Source: Myxococcus stipitatus (GTDB lineage: Bacteria > Myxococcota > Myxococcia > Myxococcales > Myxococcaceae). From it: a stretch of DNA of 64,000 nucleotides. Shown here in pieces: positions 46,530 to 56,744 of the stretch (position 1 is its first letter; every line of letters starts with the position of its first letter). The stretch covers positions 8,752,501-8,816,500 of the forward strand of contig NZ_CP147913.1 in NCBI RefSeq assembly GCF_037414475.1, given 5' to 3'. Below the pieces are notes generated by a model, which worked only from the letters and a program-made list of their open reading frames with translations, was not told the origin of the DNA and made no database searches. A program made the position numbers and the translations under genes.

Positions 46530-48506
46530 TTACTTCCGGTCCGCCGCCACCGCGCCGGCCTTCTTCAGCTCCTCATCGATGACGCGCTTGAACTCCGCCA
46601 GGGGCTGCGCGCCCACGACGGTGCGGCCGTTGATGAAGAACGTCGGGGTGCCCGTGGCGCCCAGGCGGTTGGCGTCCGCGGCGTCCGCGTCGATCTGCTG
46701 CGCGAACTTGTTCGAGTCCAGGGCGGCCTTGAACTTGTCGACGTTCAGGCCCAGCTCCTGCGCGTACTTCTCCAGGGAGGCCCGGTCCAGGGCGCGCTGG
46801 TTGGCGAAGAGCTTGTCGTGCATCTCCCAGAACTTGCCCTGCTCGTGCGCGGCGAGCGCGGCGGCGGCGGCGCCCTTGGCGTTCGGGTGCATGGGCAGCG
46901 GCTGGTTGCGGAAGGCGACCTTCACCTTGCCCGCGTACTGCTCCTCAATCTGCTTGAGCGTGGGGACCACGCGGCTGCAGAACGGGCACTCGAAGTCGGA
47001 GAAGGCGACGATGGTGACGGGCGCGTTCTGCGGACCCTTCACAGGGGAGTTGCCGACCTCCACCTTCTGGACGGGCGGCTCGGCGGGAGCACCCGCGGGA
47101 GGCGCGGCCGGGGCGTTGGCGACGTTCTCCGCGTTCAGCTTCGCGTAGAGCTCCTCGGGCTTGGTGCCGGAGGCCAGCAGCTTGTCGGCCTTGGCGATCT
47201 CCTCGTCGATCATCCGCTTGAAGCTGTCGAAGGGCTGCGCGCCCACGAGCTCACGGCCGTTGACGAAGAACGTCGGCGTGCCGTTGGCGCCCACCGCGGC
47301 GCCGGCAGCGGCGTCGGCCTCCACCTTCGCGCGGAACTTGCCGGTGTCGAGCGCGCTCTTGAACTTGGCGACGTTCAGGCCCAGCTCCTGCGCGTACTTC
47401 TCCAGGGAGGCCCGGTCCAGCGCCTTCTGATTGGCGAAGAGCTTGTCGTGGTACTCCCAGAACTTGCCCTGCTCCAGCGCGGCCTCGGAGGCCTCGGCGG
47501 CGCCCTTGGCGCTCGCGTGGAAGGACAGCGGCTGGTGACGGAACACCACGCGCACGTCCTTCGCGTACTCCTTCTTGATCTGCTGCAGCGTGGGGACCGC
47601 GCGGCTGCAGAAGGGGCACTCGAAGTCGGACCACTCGACGATGGTCACCTTGGCGGTGGCCGGGCCGAACGACGCGGAGCCCGCGGGGACGTCAATCTTG
47701 CGCACGGCGGGGGCCGGCTGCTGGGGCGCGGCCTTCGGCGCGGCGCGCTCGGCGCCGTTCGCGATGGTCTTCGCGTACACCTGGCTGGCGGGGACGCCGC
47801 TCTTCACCAGGGCCTCGGCCTTGGTGAGCTCCTCGTCGATGAGGGCCTTGAAGTTGTCGATGGGCTGCGCGCCCGACAGGAAGCGGCCGTTGATGAAGAA
47901 GGCCGGGGTGCCCGTGGCGCCCAGCTGGTTGGAGAGCGCCTGCTCCTTCTGGATGAGGTCGGAGAACTTCGGGTCGGCCATGTCGGCCTTCCACTTGTCC
48001 AGGTTCAGCCCGAGCTCGCGCGCGTACTGCTCCAGCGACACGTCATCCAGCTTCTTCTGGTTGGCGAAGAGCTTGCCGTGCATCTCCCAGTACTTGCCCT
48101 GCTCGCCGGCCGCGAGGGCCGCGAGGGCCGCGGGCTTGGCGCGCGGGTGGAAGGAGAGCGGGTTCTGCTTCATCACCACGCGAAGCTTCTTGCCGTAGCT
48201 CTGCTCCAGCTTCTCCACCGTCTCGTTGGCGCGGCTGCAGAAGGGGCACTCGTAGTCGGAGAACTCGACCAGGGTGACCAGCGCATCGGCGTTGCCCCGG
48301 CTGGGGGAACCGTCGATGGGCACCTTGAATACGGTGGGGTCTACCGGACGGCGCGCATTGTTGGCGGCTGCCTGAGCGGCGGGCTTGGTGTCTGGCTTCG
48401 AGGACGACCCGCTGTAGACGCGGCCGCCAACGAAACCAAGCACGAGGCCGACCAGCAGGGCCACGATGATATTGGGCTTCATGGGTGGGTTCTGCTCCTT
48501 CGCCAT
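46530..48506 (-). CDS. Membrane-anchored protein with three tandem DsbA-like thioredoxin domains
   Basis: 658 residues from the ATG at 48506 (ATG at 48482 possible). One N-terminal membrane segment (about 11-30) is followed by three complete DsbA-type domains. Each has a CPFC active site (Cys87/90, Cys297/300, Cys507/510) in 'EFSDYECPFCSR'-type context and a cis-proline motif (TGTPAFF, NGTPTFF, TGTPTFF). The spacing is exactly 210 residues, which points to internal triplication. Linkers are Pro/Ala-rich. The likely location is the periplasm, attached to the inner membrane, where DsbA proteins oxidise or isomerise disulfides. No DsbB or DsbD gene is adjacent. Confidence 0.9.
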   Translation of the reverse strand: MAKEQNPPMKPNIIVALLVGLVLGFVGGRVYSGSSSKPDTKPAAQAAANNARRPVDPTVFKVPIDGSPSRGNADALVTLVEFSDYECPFCSRANETVEKLEQSYGKKLRVVMKQNPLSFHPRAKPAALAALAAGEQGKYWEMHGKLFANQKKLDDVSLEQYARELGLNLDKWKADMADPKFSDLIQKEQALSNQLGATGTPAFFINGRFLSGAQPIDNFKALIDEELTKAEALVKSGVPASQVYAKTIANGAERAAPKAAPQQPAPAVRKIDVPAGSASFGPATAKVTIVEWSDFECPFCSRAVPTLQQIKKEYAKDVRVVFRHQPLSFHASAKGAAEASEAALEQGKFWEYHDKLFANQKALDRASLEKYAQELGLNVAKFKSALDTGKFRAKVEADAAAGAAVGANGTPTFFVNGRELVGAQPFDSFKRMIDEEIAKADKLLASGTKPEELYAKLNAENVANAPAAPPAGAPAEPPVQKVEVGNSPVKGPQNAPVTIVAFSDFECPFCSRVVPTLKQIEEQYAGKVKVAFRNQPLPMHPNAKGAAAAALAAHEQGKFWEMHDKLFANQRALDRASLEKYAQELGLNVDKFKAALDSNKFAQQIDADAADANRLGATGTPTFFINGRTVVGAQPLAEFKRVIDEELKKAGAVAADRK

Positions 48507-48705
48507 AGGTCCGACTCCGGCCCCGAGCGTGGATGGGCGAGAAAGTTTGAGAGGGCCGGGGTACTTAACAGAGGGTTTTCAAGACGCGCAAGCCGAGTGG
48601 ACGTGCACTTCACTCGTCAACCAGGCCCCTTGGGGGCCCGGAAACGAGAGAGCGCTCGGAAAAATTCCGCATGCTCGGATCTCCGTGAAGAGAGAGAGTT
48701 GGCCG

Positions 48706-48936
48706 ATGGACATCACTGAGCGCGTGGATACGTCCGGGGCGTTCTGCCCCATGCCCATCCTGGAGATAGCGAAGGTGATGAGGCGCTTGTCCGCCGGGGC
48801 GCTCGTGGAGCTCATCTCCACGGACCGAGGACTGGAGGCGGACCTGCCCGCCTGGTGTGAAGCCACGGGCCACGAACTCGTCCGGCTGGAACGCAGAGGG
48901 ACGAGCTACGTGGGGTTCGTGCGCAAGGTGGGGTGA
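48706..48936 (+). CDS. TusA/SirA-family sulfur carrier-like protein
   Basis: 76 residues from the ATG at 48706; earlier in-frame codons carry no family sequence. The motif 'GAFCPMPILEIAKVM' (CPxP) is the TusA signature with the sulfur-accepting Cys, followed by 'GALVELISTDRGLEADLPAWCEATGHEL', the usual IF3-like fold. The family passes persulfide sulfur in tRNA thiolation, cofactor or sulfur oxidation pathways. No partner enzyme is next to it. It is divergent from the triple-DsbA gene and convergent with the ABC genes. Confidence 0.9.
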   Translation: MDITERVDTSGAFCPMPILEIAKVMRRLSAGALVELISTDRGLEADLPAWCEATGHELVRLERRGTSYVGFVRKVG

Positions 48937-48952
48937 GTGCGAACCCGCGCTG

Positions 48953-49861
48953 CTACAGCAACTGGAGAACGCGGTCCTCGAGCCGCCGGCCCCGGCTGAC
49001 GCCCAGGATGAGGACGCCCGTCTGGAGGAGGTGGCCCACGACGCGGCTGATGACCTCCTCGGGCCGGGCCTGTCCGCCAAAGCGCACCACCAGGACCTGC
49101 TCGCTCTCCATGCGCGCGTCGGTGACGTCCGGGATGGCCGTGAGCTCCGGGGGGATGACGGTGCCACGGGCAATCTGCACGCGGAACTCCGCGCCCTGGC
49201 CGGTCAGCTCCGACATGGAGCCGGCTTGCGCCAGCGTGCCCTTGTCGAGGATGGCGGCTCCATCACACAGCTCCTCCAACTCCTGGAGGTTGTGGCTGGA
49301 GACCACCACGGTCTGCTTGCCCTTCATGTCGCGGATGACCTGACGCACCTGCGCGGCGATGCGCGGGTCCAACCCGGCGGTGGGCTCGTCCAGCAGCACG
49401 AGCGGCGGCTGCCCCATGAGCGCCTGCGCCATGGCCGTCCGCTTGGCCATGCCGTGGCTGAGCGCCTGGGTCTGCACGTTCCAGGCTTCCATCAACCCGA
49501 CCTTCTCCAATGCCTCGCGGGCCTCCTTCTCGGGGGACTCGAGGCCGGACAGCCGGGCCCAATACATCAGCAGAGAACCCACCTCCCAGCCGGGGGGCAG
49601 CACCGCGTCCTGCGGCAGCGCGCCGAGCTTCCCCTTGAGGGCGCCCGGCGTGGCGGGGTCCACGTCCATGACCTTGAGCGTGCCCTCGGAAGGGTAGAGG
49701 TAGCCGCACATCATGGAGAAGGTGGTGGTCTTCCCGGCGCCGTTGGGGCCGATGAGGCCGTACACCGCGCCGCGGGGCACCGCGAAGCTGACGCCGTTGA
49801 CCGCGACCTTGGGGCCGAAGCGCTTGGTGATGCCGAACAACTCGATGGCCAGGTCGCTCAC
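48953..49861 (-). CDS. ABC transporter ATP-binding protein
   Basis: 302 residues, GTG start overlapping the permease stop by 4 bases (GTGA). Walker A 'GPNGAGKTT', signature 'LSHGMAKRTAMAQAL' (the usual LSGGQ is LSHGM), Walker B 'LVLLDEPTAGLDP' and 'SSHNLQELEELCD' are present. A ~80-residue C-terminal extension is typical of ABC-2 exporters. The permease gene is immediately upstream. Substrate unknown. Confidence 0.93.
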   Translation of the reverse strand: MSDLAIELFGITKRFGPKVAVNGVSFAVPRGAVYGLIGPNGAGKTTTFSMMCGYLYPSEGTLKVMDVDPATPGALKGKLGALPQDAVLPPGWEVGSLLMYWARLSGLESPEKEAREALEKVGLMEAWNVQTQALSHGMAKRTAMAQALMGQPPLVLLDEPTAGLDPRIAAQVRQVIRDMKGKQTVVVSSHNLQELEELCDGAAILDKGTLAQAGSMSELTGQGAEFRVQIARGTVIPPELTAIPDVTDARMESEQVLVVRFGGQARPEEVISRVVGHLLQTGVLILGVSRGRRLEDRVLQLL

Positions 49862-50745
49862 AAATCCCTCGCGCGCAGAGCGCCGTAGGCACCCAACAAG
49901 AAGATGGTCGCGAAGCCCGCGTAGGCCGCGCCGCTGATGGCGAACTCGGTGAGCTTCGGGTGCAGCAGGTTCGCCGCGTAGTAGGACGGCGACAGGTAGC
50001 GCAGCACCCGTAGGGCATGCTCGTCACCCGCGGCCCGGCCCACCGTGTCCATCAACCAGAAGACAAACAAGAGGATGAAGTTGAACACCAGGCTCACCGC
50101 GGGGCTGCGGAAGAGGCTGGAGCACAGCGTGGTGAGGGCCACGTACGACAGCGAGAAGACGATGGCGGCCAGCCAGAACTTGATGAGGTTCAACCCCATG
50201 GCCGCGAAGCCGAAGTCCGGGTTGGCGATGCGCGCGTAGATGAAGACCGCCAGGTCGATGATGAGCACCAGGCCCAAGAGCAGCGACGCCTGCGACAGGA
50301 ACTTGCCCAGGAGCACCGACGAGCGCCTCGCGCGCACCGTCAGATAGCGCATGGAGCGCGGACCCACCTCGCCGCTGATCTGGTCGAACCCCATCAACAC
50401 CACGTAGGCGGGCAGGAAGAAGAGGGTGACCTTGAAGACGAGCAGCACCTCGAGGGGGACCTGGGCGAGCGCCTCCATCATCGCGGTGTCGTTGCTGGTG
50501 AGGAACCCCAGCACGCCCTTGCGCATCTCCTCGGCGACACGCACGGAGGCATCCGTGTCCGCGCCCGCGTTCACCAACTGCTGATTCACCGCGTTGCGAA
50601 CCTCGCGGGCAAGCCAGCCCACGACGAGCAGCACCAGCGCGGAGAACATGCTGTAGAGCCCGAGCAACACCACCGCTCGGCCACTGCGCATGGACCGGCG
50701 GAGCTCGGCGCTCCAGATGACCAGGGTTTCTTTCAGTCCGTCCAA
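49858..50745 (-). CDS. ABC-2-type transporter permease
   Basis: 295 residues from a TTG at 50745; no ATG or GTG fits better, so the start is the least certain part. About six membrane segments are seen, the first at 25-47 and the last near 270-290. The long loop after segment 1 and 'LMGFDQISGEVGPRSMRYLTVRARRSSVLLGKFLSQ' are typical of ABC-2 permeases, where the latter forms the coupling region. It is translationally coupled to the ATPase. Divergent from the transpeptidase gene. Confidence 0.88.
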   Translation of the reverse strand: MDGLKETLVIWSAELRRSMRSGRAVVLLGLYSMFSALVLLVVGWLAREVRNAVNQQLVNAGADTDASVRVAEEMRKGVLGFLTSNDTAMMEALAQVPLEVLLVFKVTLFFLPAYVVLMGFDQISGEVGPRSMRYLTVRARRSSVLLGKFLSQASLLLGLVLIIDLAVFIYARIANPDFGFAAMGLNLIKFWLAAIVFSLSYVALTTLCSSLFRSPAVSLVFNFILLFVFWLMDTVGRAAGDEHALRVLRYLSPSYYAANLLHPKLTEFAISGAAYAGFATIFLLGAYGALRARDL

Positions 50746-50831
50746 AGTGCGGGCGAACCTAGCGGACTTGCGAGCCCCTCCGGCAAGTTTCTAGAGCGGG
50801 CCGGGAGAATCCACCTGCCAGGGAAGCGTCG

Positions 50832-52280
50832 ATGGACAGCGCCCCGACAACCGCTAGGATTCGCCCGCCGCATATGACGATTCGCCGCCGCTTCCTGTCC
50901 GCCGCCGCGCTGGTCCCCCTCGCCCTGCTTCTGGGCGCCAGTGGACCTGTGCCCGAAGCCCTCCCCGCAAGCCCTGGCGATGTCGCCCCGGCCACGACAC
51001 CGGGGGTTGCTCCGGCTCACGCGGAGGGCACGGGCTCCGCGCCCGGAGTGTCCGTGGGGGAGGGCACGGAGGCGAGCGCCGTGGCGCCCCAAGGTGCCGA
51101 GCAGGCTGGCGCAGCCGGGGTGGTGGTGGAGCCCGGGATGGTGCCGCCTTCGCCAGTGCCGTCGCGGCTGAAGGCGCCCCCCATGGCGAAGTTGCAATCC
51201 ATGCCTCGCGCCCTGGACCTCCTGGCCCGCGCGAAGCTCCAGGGGGAGCGGCTGGTGGTGAAGGAGAAGGACGGGCACGAGCGGGTGCTCACCGTGGACC
51301 CGGTGCTCCAGGCGTCGCTGACCAAGATCCTCCGCGACTACGAGGTGCCCTACGGCGCCGCCGTGGTGCTGGAGCCGTCGACGGGGAAGGTGCTGGCGCT
51401 CGCGGAGCACTCGGCGGCGCAGCCGGAGCTGCGGGGGCTTCCCTATCGGGCGGTGTTCCCCGCCGCGAGCATCTTCAAGATCGTCACCGGCAGCGCGCTG
51501 CTGGAGGCGGGCGTGACGCCGTCCATGGAGGAGTGCTTCCACGGCGGCAAGCGGCGGCTCACCGAGCGTCACCTGGAGGACAGCGAGCGCGACGGGGCCT
51601 GCTATTCGCTGGCGCTCGCGATGGGCAAGAGCGCCAACGTCATCTTCGCCAAGCTGACCCAGAAGCACCTCACCGCGGACGCCCTGCGGCACATGGCCGC
51701 GCGCTTCCGCTTCAACCGGGAGATTGCGTTCCCGGTGCCCATGGACGTCTCTCTCGCCGCCGTGCCGGACGATGGCTTCGACCTGGCCAACACGGGCGCG
51801 GGCTTCGGCGACATCTACCTGTCTCCGCTGCACGGCGCGCTCATGGCCTCGGTCGCGGCGAATGACGGGCGGTGGGTGGACCCGGTGTTGATGGAGCCCG
51901 AGCACGGTCCGCTCCTGCCCGCCGAGGGCGAGCGTGTCCTGACGCCCGAGGCCGCCAAGGCGCTCACCGACATGCTGGAGGAGACCGTCACCCATGGCAC
52001 CGCGCGCGCCATCTTCCGCGAGCGCAACTTCCGCGTGGACAACGCGGTGGGCAAGACGGGCACCCTGGCGGACCGCGCGCCCTTCCGCGACTACTCGTGG
52101 TTCGTGGGCTTCGCGCCTCGGGACAACCCTCGCGTCGCGGTGGCCGCGCTCATCGTCAATGACCCGAAGTGGCGCATCCGCGGCACCTGGCTGGGCCGCG
52201 AGGCCCTGCGCCTGGGGCTCGAGCGTGTGCCCGCGCCGCTCGAGGTCACCGCGCCCGCCGCCTCGGCGGGCACCCCCTGA
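50832..52280 (+). CDS. Penicillin-binding protein-like transpeptidase
   Basis: 482 residues; ATG at 50832 or at 50874, the latter starting right before the signal-like 'MTIRRRFLSAAALVPLALLLGAS'. A Pro/Ala/Gly-rich segment of ~80 residues leads to a transpeptidase domain with all three motifs: SxxK 'ASIFK' (Ser213, Lys216), SxN 'SAN' (Ser267) and 'KTGT' (from 408). No PBP dimerisation domain is recognisable, so it is shorter than class B enzymes. It probably acts in the periplasm on peptidoglycan; a beta-lactamase-like role cannot be excluded. Confidence 0.85.
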   Translation: MDSAPTTARIRPPHMTIRRRFLSAAALVPLALLLGASGPVPEALPASPGDVAPATTPGVAPAHAEGTGSAPGVSVGEGTEASAVAPQGAEQAGAAGVVVEPGMVPPSPVPSRLKAPPMAKLQSMPRALDLLARAKLQGERLVVKEKDGHERVLTVDPVLQASLTKILRDYEVPYGAAVVLEPSTGKVLALAEHSAAQPELRGLPYRAVFPAASIFKIVTGSALLEAGVTPSMEECFHGGKRRLTERHLEDSERDGACYSLALAMGKSANVIFAKLTQKHLTADALRHMAARFRFNREIAFPVPMDVSLAAVPDDGFDLANTGAGFGDIYLSPLHGALMASVAANDGRWVDPVLMEPEHGPLLPAEGERVLTPEAAKALTDMLEETVTHGTARAIFRERNFRVDNAVGKTGTLADRAPFRDYSWFVGFAPRDNPRVAVAALIVNDPKWRIRGTWLGREALRLGLERVPAPLEVTAPAASAGTP

Positions 52281-52292
52281 GTCCGCGGGGCG

Positions 52293-53450
52293 CTATCGCG
52301 CGGTGAGCTTCACCAGGCCCATGTTCACGAAGCCGTGGAAGAACTTGAGCGCGTCCAGCTCCTGCAGCGGCGACACATGGACGATGGCGGCCACGTCGCG
52401 CCGGCCATCCACCCGGGACAGCAGGTAGCGCTCCGGCGCCGTGAGCTGGAGGCTCTTCAAGTTCGAGGGGGCCACCAACAGCGCTGGCACCTTCGTGGCG
52501 TCCATCAGCTCCCGCCGCAGCTCGGACAGGAGCTTCTCCTGCGCCGTCTTCAAGAGCGCCGCGGACTGGGCCGTGGGGGACATCTCGTGCGCACGCCGGG
52601 CGAGCGCCTCTCCATCCCGCGTGTTGCCCGCGTCGAGGAAGAGCTGGGCCGCCTGGAGGACCTCGTCCGAGGATGACTCCGAGCCGATGACCTCCATGTC
52701 CTGCTTCTCCTCCTCCACCACCGCGGCGGTGACGGGCACCGGCGCTTCGTCGGACACCTTCACCGCGTCCAGCCGGTAGAGCGCGTACAGGCGCTGGTAG
52801 AGGAAGAAGTCCGTCGCGTGCAGCGCCCGGGCCATCCCGTCGATGCTCAACCCGTCGTGGATGAGCTGGACGATGCGCTCGTCCATGCTCCCGGGCTTGC
52901 GCTCCGGCAGCTTGCGCTCATCCACCGCCAGCCGCGTGGCCCCGGTGGGGAACACCGCGCGAATGGCCTCCCACGCCGTCTCGCGGAACTCGCCCTCGCG
53001 GTGGATGTCCACCAGGTCCACTTCCACATCGAGCCCCGCGATGTCGGGCGCCGTGTCGGAGGACTCGAAGGTGAACTCGCCTTCCCGCCAGTGGAAGGCA
53101 TCCAGCAACATCTCCCGGAACTTGTGGCTCAACGTCGAGCGCACCGTGGCCTCCGGCACCACGCCCGACGTCACCAACACCTTCCCCAGGAACACGCGCG
53201 ACTGGGTTTGGGTGGCGAAGGCCTTCTCGAGCTGGGCGGCCGTCAGGTGCCCCATGTTGATGAGGAATTGTCCGAAATACTCCCGGGGCTGGTTGGAGCT
53301 GGCGCAGATGACCTGGCCCTCCCGGAGGACCCATTGCTTGCGGACCTCTCCACGCTCCACCCTCAGCGAGCCGGTGGCCCGGCGGTTCCCGAGGTAGACG
53401 ACGAGGTCCTTGAGGGGCATCGTCGAAAAGTCACCAGTCAGCCCACGCAT
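52293..53450 (-). CDS. DUF4388 (PATAN-like) protein
   Basis: 385 residues from the ATG at 53450; a GTG at 53468 is in frame. The N-terminal DUF4388 domain reads 'LTGDFSTMPLKDLVVYLGNRRATGSLRVERGE..KQWVLREGQVICASS', with a further 'EYFGQFLINMGHLTAAQLEKAF' module. The C-terminal half is helical and contains a short TPR-like stretch near 270-310. DUF4388 proteins are common in myxobacteria and often sit in signalling chains or gliding/polarity pathways. It is convergent with the transpeptidase and divergent from the glutaredoxin gene, with 21 bases between starts. Confidence 0.82.
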   Translation of the reverse strand: MRGLTGDFSTMPLKDLVVYLGNRRATGSLRVERGEVRKQWVLREGQVICASSNQPREYFGQFLINMGHLTAAQLEKAFATQTQSRVFLGKVLVTSGVVPEATVRSTLSHKFREMLLDAFHWREGEFTFESSDTAPDIAGLDVEVDLVDIHREGEFRETAWEAIRAVFPTGATRLAVDERKLPERKPGSMDERIVQLIHDGLSIDGMARALHATDFFLYQRLYALYRLDAVKVSDEAPVPVTAAVVEEEKQDMEVIGSESSSDEVLQAAQLFLDAGNTRDGEALARRAHEMSPTAQSAALLKTAQEKLLSELRRELMDATKVPALLVAPSNLKSLQLTAPERYLLSRVDGRRDVAAIVHVSPLQELDALKFFHGFVNMGLVKLTAR

Positions 53451-53471
53451 CGACGTTCCATCCTGCACGCC

Positions 53472-53750
53472 ATGAGAGTCGAGATCTACTCGAAACCCAA
53501 ATGCAGTCTTTGCGACAAGGCAGCCGACATCGCCGAGGCCGTCCGTGCTCGCATCCCCTTCGAGCTACGGCTCATCTCCATCCTGGAGGACCCGGCGCTC
53601 CTCGAGCGGTGGCGCTACGAAATCCCCGTGGTCGTCATCAACGGTGTGACCGCCTTCACACTTCGCTTCACCGAGGCCGAATTGGAGGCCCGGTTGCGTG
53701 AGGTCCAAGGTGGCATGTTGGTTGCTAAATGCGACGCCCAGAATGGGTAG
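53472..53750 (+). CDS. Glutaredoxin-like protein (DUF836 type)
   Basis: 92 residues, ATG at 53472. 'VEIYSKPKCSLCDKAADIAEAV' gives a CxxC at the start of the helix after strand 1, and 'YEIPVVVINGV' the cis-proline loop, both typical of small glutaredoxin-like DUF836 proteins. The C-terminus ends just after 'LEARLREVQ'. Redox partner unknown. Confidence 0.85.
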   Translation: MRVEIYSKPKCSLCDKAADIAEAVRARIPFELRLISILEDPALLERWRYEIPVVVINGVTAFTLRFTEAELEARLREVQGGMLVAKCDAQNG

Positions 53751-53756
53751 TCGAAT

Positions 53757-53802
53757 GCCCTTCCCCAGGAAATCCAGGGGGATGAAGAGGTCAGGGAAGG
53801 GC
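53757..53802 (+). terminator. Long-loop hairpin after the glutaredoxin-like gene
   Basis: A perfect 9-base stem (GCCCTTCCC with GGGAAGGGC) encloses 28 bases in which a CCCC/GGGG pair can also form. It lies 6 bases after the stop. No T-run follows, so terminator function is tentative. Confidence 0.35.
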
Positions 53803-53867
53803 TGAGGACTGTAATTCCGGGCGCATGCCGGAGGAGCAGTGGAGAAATTTCTGGTGGGGAGGCGGAC

Positions 53868-54824
53868 GTGGTGGGCGTGAGGCGCAAGCGGGTGGGGAAG
53901 GCGGGACAGCCCCCCACCGTGCTGCTTGTGGAGCCACGGGCGGACGACCTGGAGCGGACGCGAATGCTTCTGGGGGAGGCTGGGTTCCGGGTGGTTCCGG
54001 TGACGCGTTTCGACGCGGCGGTGCCCCTGTTCGAAGTCATCCAGCCGGACGCGGTCCTCCTGGCCGCGCAGGCCCCGGACTATGCGGCCATGCAGGTGGC
54101 CCGGCGGCTGCGGCAGCTCAGCCGGGGCTCCGTGCCCTTGCTCTACCTGGTGGATTCGGGCGACGCCGGTGTCTACCAGCACTGCCTGGAGAAGGGGCAG
54201 TGCGTGGACGTGGCGCCCCGGGTGGGAAGCGGGGCGGAGCTGGCGGTGAAGCTGCACGCGCAGCTGCGGTTGAAGGCCGCCGTGCTGCGGACCGCCGCCG
54301 GCGAGGAAGACGACACGGCGCTCGCCCTGCATGACCCGGTGACGGGGCTCTACAACCGTCCGTTCCTGCTCGCGCTGCTGGGGTTGGAGATCCGCCGGTG
54401 CGAGCGCTACGGCGGGACGTTCTCCGTGGTCGCGGCGGAAGTCAGCGGTTGGAGCGCGCTGCGCAAGGAAACCGGGCGAGGCATGGCGGAGCGGCTGTTG
54501 GTGTACAGCGCGGTGGTGCTGGGCCAGGTGGTGCGCGAGGCGGACGCGGTGGCGCGGGTGGGGGAGTGCCAGTTCGCGCTGCTGCTGCCGGGGACCCCCG
54601 CGGAGTCGGTGCCGGTGATGTTGTCGCGAGTGTCCGCGCGCTTCGAGTCGGCGCGCTTCCAGGTGGATGGGCGGGTGGTGCGCACGGCGCTGGCGCTGGG
54701 GGCGGTGAGCTTTCCGGACACGGTGGGCACGCCCCATCAACTCCTGAACGCGGCCCAGCAGGAGATGCGGCGCACGCGTGAGTTTCGTCGACTGGCCGGG
54801 GCCATGGCCCGGGTCTCGGTTTGA
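53868..54824 (+). CDS. Degenerate receiver/GGDEF-type protein
   Basis: 318 residues, GTG start with GGGGAGG upstream. The N-terminal ~125 residues have the receiver fold ('VLLVEPRADDLERTRMLLGEAGF'), but the phosphoacceptor region reads 'DAVLLAAQAPD', with no Asp at the usual position. The C-terminal ~165 residues have the GGDEF fold ('DPVTGLYNRPFLLALLGLEIRR', 'READAVARVGECQFALLLPG'), but the GGDEF motif itself is 'VGECQF'. It is therefore probably neither phosphorylated nor an active cyclase; a binding or sensing role is more likely. An NtrC-type activator follows 44 bases downstream. Confidence 0.82.
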   Translation: MVGVRRKRVGKAGQPPTVLLVEPRADDLERTRMLLGEAGFRVVPVTRFDAAVPLFEVIQPDAVLLAAQAPDYAAMQVARRLRQLSRGSVPLLYLVDSGDAGVYQHCLEKGQCVDVAPRVGSGAELAVKLHAQLRLKAAVLRTAAGEEDDTALALHDPVTGLYNRPFLLALLGLEIRRCERYGGTFSVVAAEVSGWSALRKETGRGMAERLLVYSAVVLGQVVREADAVARVGECQFALLLPGTPAESVPVMLSRVSARFESARFQVDGRVVRTALALGAVSFPDTVGTPHQLLNAAQQEMRRTREFRRLAGAMARVSV

Positions 54825-54868
54825 GGATGGGCGGAGGTTCGATGCAGAGGGCGAGCGGAGGCGAGGGG

Positions 54869-56527
<1,659 letters not shown>

Positions 56528-56744
56528 GCCACGCGGCGCGGCTTGCCTTCGCCACGTGCTCCCTCGAGGAGCGCGGAATCATCGACCCGCGCGCCAGCGC
56601 AGAGCTGTAGGCCACGCGGCGCGGCTTGCCTTCGCAACGCGGCTCCCTCAAGGCGCGCGGAATCATCGACCCGCGCGCCACCGCCGAGTTGCAGGCCACG
56701 CGGCGCGGCTTGCCTTCGCCACGCGCTCCCGTTATCGCGGAGGC

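Noticed and set aside
46500..48719. Very long + strand frame (739 codons) opposite the triple-DsbA gene
   Set aside because: Translation is low-complexity Leu/Gly/Arg/Val-rich without domains, while the other strand encodes three clear DsbA domains. High GC and repeated domains keep the antisense frame open.
56556..56744. Upstream extension of the SDR-GNAT frame through the repeats
   Set aside because: The extra residues are the repeat read in another frame; the Rossmann motif starts right after the ATG at 56745.
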